64,000 bases of DNA. Source: Acidimicrobiaceae bacterium. GTDB taxonomy: Bacteria; Actinomycetota; Acidimicrobiia; Acidimicrobiales; RAAP-2. The stretch lies in contig DAIDJP010000049.1 of NCBI GenBank assembly GCA_027451285.1, positions 1 to 64,000 of the forward strand, written 5' to 3'. The notes beneath the pieces are model-generated. The model saw only the letters and a program-made list of their open reading frames with translations, had not been told where the DNA came from and did not search any database. Positions 61,043 to 64,000 of the stretch are shown in pieces. Position 1 is the stretch's first letter; every line of letters starts with the position of its first letter. The translations under genes were made by a program, and so were the position numbers.

Positions 61043-61888
61043 GTGAACGTCTTCGTGTTGACGCTGCGCTGCGCGGACCAACCGGGCATCGTCCACGCCG
61101 CCTCGGGCGCCATCGTCGCCGTGGGCGGCAACATCTTGGAGAACGACCAATTCACCGATCCGGTGACCGGCCAGTTCTGCATGCGCACGCGCTTCGAGAC
61201 CGCGCTCGGCGCCGCGGACGTGCACGAGCGCCTCGCGCGCGACCTCGCGCGCTTTGCCCCGGCAATCGGGCTGCGCACCGAGGACGAGCCGCGTCGCGCG
61301 CTCGTGATGGTCTCGACCTTCGACCACTGCCTCGCCGACCTGCTCTACCGGCGCGACCACGGCGACCTGCCCCTAGACATCGTGGCGGTCGTCTCGAACC
61401 ACCCCGACTTAGAGCCCCTCGCCGCGCGCCACGGCGTCGACTTCCACGTGATCCCCGTCACCGCGGCGACCAAGGAGCAGGCCGAAGACGCGCTGCGCGC
61501 CCTCCTCGCGGCCTACGAGGTCGACATCGTCGTGCTCGCGCGCTACATGCAGATCCTCTCGCCCACGCTTTGCGCCGAGCTGAGCGGGCGCGTGATCAAC
61601 ATCCACCACTCGTTCCTGCCGGGATTTCGCGGCGCGCGCCCCTACCACCAGGCCTACGAGCGCGGGGTGAAGCTGATCGGCGCGACGGCCCACTTCGTCA
61701 CCTCCGACCTCGACGAGGGACCCATCATCGACCAGGACGTGGTGCGCGTGACCCACGCGCACCGGCCCGAGGACATGGTGAACCTCGGTCGCGACATCGA
61801 GCGCACGGTGCTCGCGCGTGCGGTACGCCTCGTCGCCGAGGACCGCGTGACGATCGTCGGCGAGCGAACCGTCATCTTCTCCCAGTGA
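61043..61888 (+). CDS. purU: Formyltetrahydrofolate deformylase PurU
   Basis: A 281-residue enzyme releasing formate from 10-formyl-THF. N-terminal ACT domain (about 1-80, with CADQPGIVHAASGAIV), then the formyltransferase fold with the catalytic Asn/His in INIHHSFLPGFRGARPYHQA and the Asp in VTSDLDEGPIID. The GTG at 61043 is preceded by AGGTCCG. It follows the dehydrogenase closely and is probably co-transcribed. It balances glycine and formate supply for purines. Confidence 0.94.
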   Translation: MNVFVLTLRCADQPGIVHAASGAIVAVGGNILENDQFTDPVTGQFCMRTRFETALGAADVHERLARDLARFAPAIGLRTEDEPRRALVMVSTFDHCLADLLYRRDHGDLPLDIVAVVSNHPDLEPLAARHGVDFHVIPVTAATKEQAEDALRALLAAYEVDIVVLARYMQILSPTLCAELSGRVINIHHSFLPGFRGARPYHQAYERGVKLIGATAHFVTSDLDEGPIIDQDVVRVTHAHRPEDMVNLGRDIERTVLARAVRLVAEDRVTIVGERTVIFSQ

Positions 61889-61927
61889 CACCCGTTGACC
61901 CGAGACTTCGAGCCGGTCAACTCTGCG

Positions 61928-62956
61928 TTACCTCTCGGGGTGCCCGTAGGTGGGCGCGGCCATCGCAATCATCGCGAGGACCGCGGGATTCGCGTTCACC
62001 GCGACGAGCCTCGTCTGTGGGTGCGCGCTCTGCCACACCCTGAAGAGTTCGTCGACGAAGCCCTGACCCACCTGATCCACGCCCGTGAAGTCAAGTTCGA
62101 CGATGCCGTAGGTCTCCAGGTGTGCGGCCACGCGCTTGGCCTCGGAGCGCGAAACGAAGGTGCCGTCACTGAAGAGGGAGACACGAAGAGTCGACCGGTT
62201 GAGACCGAAGGTGGCGGGGTCGGAGAATCCCCTGAACACCTCGAGCGGCACGACGGACGTCGTCGCGTCCACCTCGACGCGTACGAGCGTTCCGTCGCGC
62301 TCGTGTTCGAGCCAGCCGAGTCCTTCGTCTCGACGGCGATTGTCGACGTTCCAGACGAGCTGACCGCTCGAGAGGATGAATTGACTCGACATCCGCGAGG
62401 TGAAGTAGATGCCCAAGCCACTGTGGCGGTCCGGCGCTGACGTCTGCTTGCCCTTGGCGATCTCTCCGATCGCGTCAATGTCCGTGCCCAGGCCGCGCGA
62501 CTCACGCATCCGGCGAAAGGCTCCCACGCCGTCGTCTTGCACCTCAAAGGCGATGCGGTCGGCGTCAGCGAACCACCGGACGATCACCTCGGTGCCGCCC
62601 GAGTGATCGATGGCGTTGTTCACCATCTCGGTGACGGCGAAGTCGAGAATCGGTTTCACCTTCGGATTGTCAAAGATGTCCAGGTCCATCTGTCGAAGAG
62701 CGGAGTACTCCTCCATCCAGACCTGGTCCTCTCGGAGTCCCGCGAGCGCGTACCTCGTTGAGCGGCGGCTCCGGCGGCGATAACGGGCGCCGCGGCCCGC
62801 CCCTTCGCGGACGAGTTCTCCCCCCGCGACCAACGCCCGAAGGTGATGGTGCGCGGCCTGGCGCGTCACACCGGCGGCTGCGGCGACCTCACCGGATGTG
62901 ACGACGTCGCTGGCGGCGAACAGTCGCGCGATCACGTCGGGTACGGAACTCGCCAT
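61928..62956 (-). CDS. Winged-HTH - histidine-kinase-like ATPase - DUF4325 (STAS-like) regulator
   Basis: A 342-residue fusion. Residues 1-65 form a winged helix (TSGEVAAAAGVTRQAAHHHL); residues of about 90-235 form a GHKL ATPase with N-box EMVNNAIDHSGG, G1 DDGVGA and HSGLGIYFTSRM; residues of about 245-335 resemble DUF4325, a STAS-like domain (VELDFTGVDQVGQGFVDELF). This combines DNA binding with anti-sigma-factor-type and antagonist-type modules in one chain. AAGGAG precedes the ATG at 62956. The upstream region has repeated TTACGAT half-sites, suggesting self-regulation. Confidence 0.85.
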   Translation of the reverse strand: MASSVPDVIARLFAASDVVTSGEVAAAAGVTRQAAHHHLRALVAGGELVREGAGRGARYRRRSRRSTRYALAGLREDQVWMEEYSALRQMDLDIFDNPKVKPILDFAVTEMVNNAIDHSGGTEVIVRWFADADRIAFEVQDDGVGAFRRMRESRGLGTDIDAIGEIAKGKQTSAPDRHSGLGIYFTSRMSSQFILSSGQLVWNVDNRRRDEGLGWLEHERDGTLVRVEVDATTSVVPLEVFRGFSDPATFGLNRSTLRVSLFSDGTFVSRSEAKRVAAHLETYGIVELDFTGVDQVGQGFVDELFRVWQSAHPQTRLVAVNANPAVLAMIAMAAPTYGHPER

Positions 62957-62973
62957 CTAACTCCTTTACATTC

Positions 62974-63067
62974 TTACGATTAGGGCCACCCTTACCACCA
63001 TGTTAGTCCAGAATCTTTACGATTTGACGATTAAGGGCACGAAACACCGATAAACGTAATATCGTAA
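62974..63067. promoter_or_regulatory. Cluster of TTACGAT half-sites upstream of the HTH-ATPase-DUF4325 gene
   Basis: TTACGAT occurs at 62974-62980 and 63017-63023 and inverted at 63061-63067. The latter two form a nine-base perfect inverted repeat CTTTACGAT/ATCGTAAAG (63015-63023 and 63061-63069). Three related GATT-A/GGGC strings accompany them. The cluster lies in an AT-rich promoter region and may bind the winged helix encoded downstream. Confidence 0.55.
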
Positions 63068-63192
63068 AGTCACGAATCGGGCCACGGTAGCGCGCGTCGC
63101 ACTCCCTGCAACGGTCGTTGCCGCGGCGCCCGGCGGCTGGCCGGCCCGCGTCGTTTAACCCGCCGCACGTATGGGCGACGTCGCCCGGCGTT

Positions 63193-64000
63193 TCAGGTGA
63201 CAGCCTGGCGAACGGCGAATCGTGGGGCGAGGTGGTCCTCACTTTCGATCACGCCGACCAGGTGCTCGACCGCGTCGTAGACGTCCACGTAGCGCAGGTA
63301 CAGCGGCGCAAAGCCAAAGCGGGCGATGTCCGGATCGCGGAAGTCGCCGACGACCCCGCGCTCGATCATCGCCTGGACGACGCCGTAGCTCTGGGGGTGG
63401 CGCAGGGAGACCTGGCTGCCGCGACGGGCGTGCTCGCGCGGCGTGGCCAGCGTGAACACGCCGGGCAGTCGCGCCTCGACCAGGTCGATGAACAGGTCGG
63501 TCAAGACCAGGCTCTTCGCGCGCACGGCATCGATGGTGACCCGGTTCCACACGTCGAGGGCCCCGTCGAGCACGGCGAGCGCCACGATCGAGGGAGAGGA
63601 CGTCACAAAGGCCTGCATGCCCGCGGCCGGCGCGTAGTCGAGCTCGAAGTCGAAGGGCCGCGCGTGCCCGAGCCAGCCGGGGATCGGGTTCTCGAGGACG
63701 CCCTGGAACGAGGAGCGCACGTAGATGAAGCCGGGCGAGCCGGGGCCACCGTTTAAGTACTTGTAGGTGCAGCCGGCCGCGAAGTCCACGTTGGCACCCG
63801 TGACGTCGAGGGGCACCGCGCCGGCCGAGTGCGCGAAGTCCCAGAGCATCAGCGCCCCGACGTCGTGCACCTGGGCCGTGATGCCGGCGAGGTCGAGCAT
63901 CTCGCCGGTGCGAAAGTCGACGTGGGTGAGCATCACGAGGGCCACGTCGCTGTCGAGGTTCGCGGCCAGGTCCTCGCGCGCGATGGTGCGCACCACCACG
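63193..64000 (-). CDS. kynU: Kynureninase (partial, cut by window edge)
   Basis: About 268 C-terminal residues are visible. Kynureninase cleaves kynurenine to anthranilate and alanine in tryptophan degradation. The PLP Asp in WDFAHSAGAVPLDV and the Schiff-base Lys in AGCTYKYLNGGPGSPGF are diagnostic; later VSLRHPQSYGVVQAM and RFGFAPLYLRY match the C-terminal domain. The 5' end lies outside the window. It reads leftward after the 236-base gap upstream of the HTH-ATPase gene. Confidence 0.93.
   Translation of the reverse strand, partial: VVVRTIAREDLAANLDSDVALVMLTHVDFRTGEMLDLAGITAQVHDVGALMLWDFAHSAGAVPLDVTGANVDFAAGCTYKYLNGGPGSPGFIYVRSSFQGVLENPIPGWLGHARPFDFELDYAPAAGMQAFVTSSPSIVALAVLDGALDVWNRVTIDAVRAKSLVLTDLFIDLVEARLPGVFTLATPREHARRGSQVSLRHPQSYGVVQAMIERGVVGDFRDPDIARFGFAPLYLRYVDVYDAVEHLVGVIESEDHLAPRFAVRQAVT

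Overview
The window is GC-rich, gene-dense, non-mobile chromosomal DNA. Gene content points to an actinobacterium, possibly of the Acidimicrobiia: a tuberculostearate-type fatty-acid methyltransferase, an Rv1355c-like ThiF/nitroreductase fusion, a type IV pilus locus without a visible secretin, a pyruvate:ferredoxin oxidoreductase operon, and several promoters with a TANNNT -10 placed to give leaderless mRNAs. The taxonomic placement is inference. I see no rRNA, tRNA, CRISPR array, insertion sequence or prophage.

Layout. 1-622: 5' part of a malic enzyme gene running off the edge. 0.8-11.6 kb: five c-di-GMP proteins (HD-GYP, MBL-GGDEF, PAS-GGDEF-EAL, GGDEF, GAF-GGDEF-EAL), a LeuA-domain-like orphan and a polytopic glycosyltransferase-like protein. 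11.7-14.6 kb: the ThiF/nitroreductase fusion. 14.8-25.7 kb: type IV pilus locus (pilD, DUF429, pilT, pilA, three large minor pilins, pilC, pilB). 26.0-30.8 kb: a four-gene 2-oxoacid:ferredoxin oxidoreductase operon and a thioredoxin. 31-39 kb: two more c-di-GMP proteins around cysE/cysK, a secreted phosphoesterase and NfeD. 39-42.7 kb: DUF4389 protein, SPFH protein, Cfa-type methyltransferase. 42.8-45.5 kb: ferric-reductase-like protein, FMN_bind protein and ApbE. 45.5-46.9 kb: divergent NRAMP-family transporter. 46.9-59.0 kb: two divergent catabolic operons (LivKHMGF ABC importer, M24-fold hydrolase, 3-hydroxyisobutyrate-dehydrogenase-like enzyme, E1 alpha/beta on one side; alpha/beta hydrolase, E2 and TetR on the other). 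59-64 kb: membrane protein, pyrophosphatase, 3-hydroxyacyl-CoA dehydrogenase, PurU, an HTH-ATPase-DUF4325 regulator and a partial kynureninase.

How it fits together. Seven c-di-GMP enzymes lie within about 38 kb of a pilus locus whose PilB ATPase carries a recognisable tandem MshEN c-di-GMP-binding motif, so pilus extension is probably c-di-GMP controlled. The 47-59 kb block looks like one import-and-degrade system: a solute enters by a Liv-type ABC transporter, is hydrolysed and oxidised, and a 2-oxoacid ends in a dehydrogenase complex whose E1 and E2 genes sit in opposite operons. Two copies of a shared palindrome in the common promoter region and a TetR gene suggest joint control. The 42.8-45.5 kb trio is a membrane electron-transfer module with a covalently flavinylated exported carrier. 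Several promoter palindromes (cysK, trxA, NRAMP gene, HTH-ATPase gene) are visible by eye and are listed individually.
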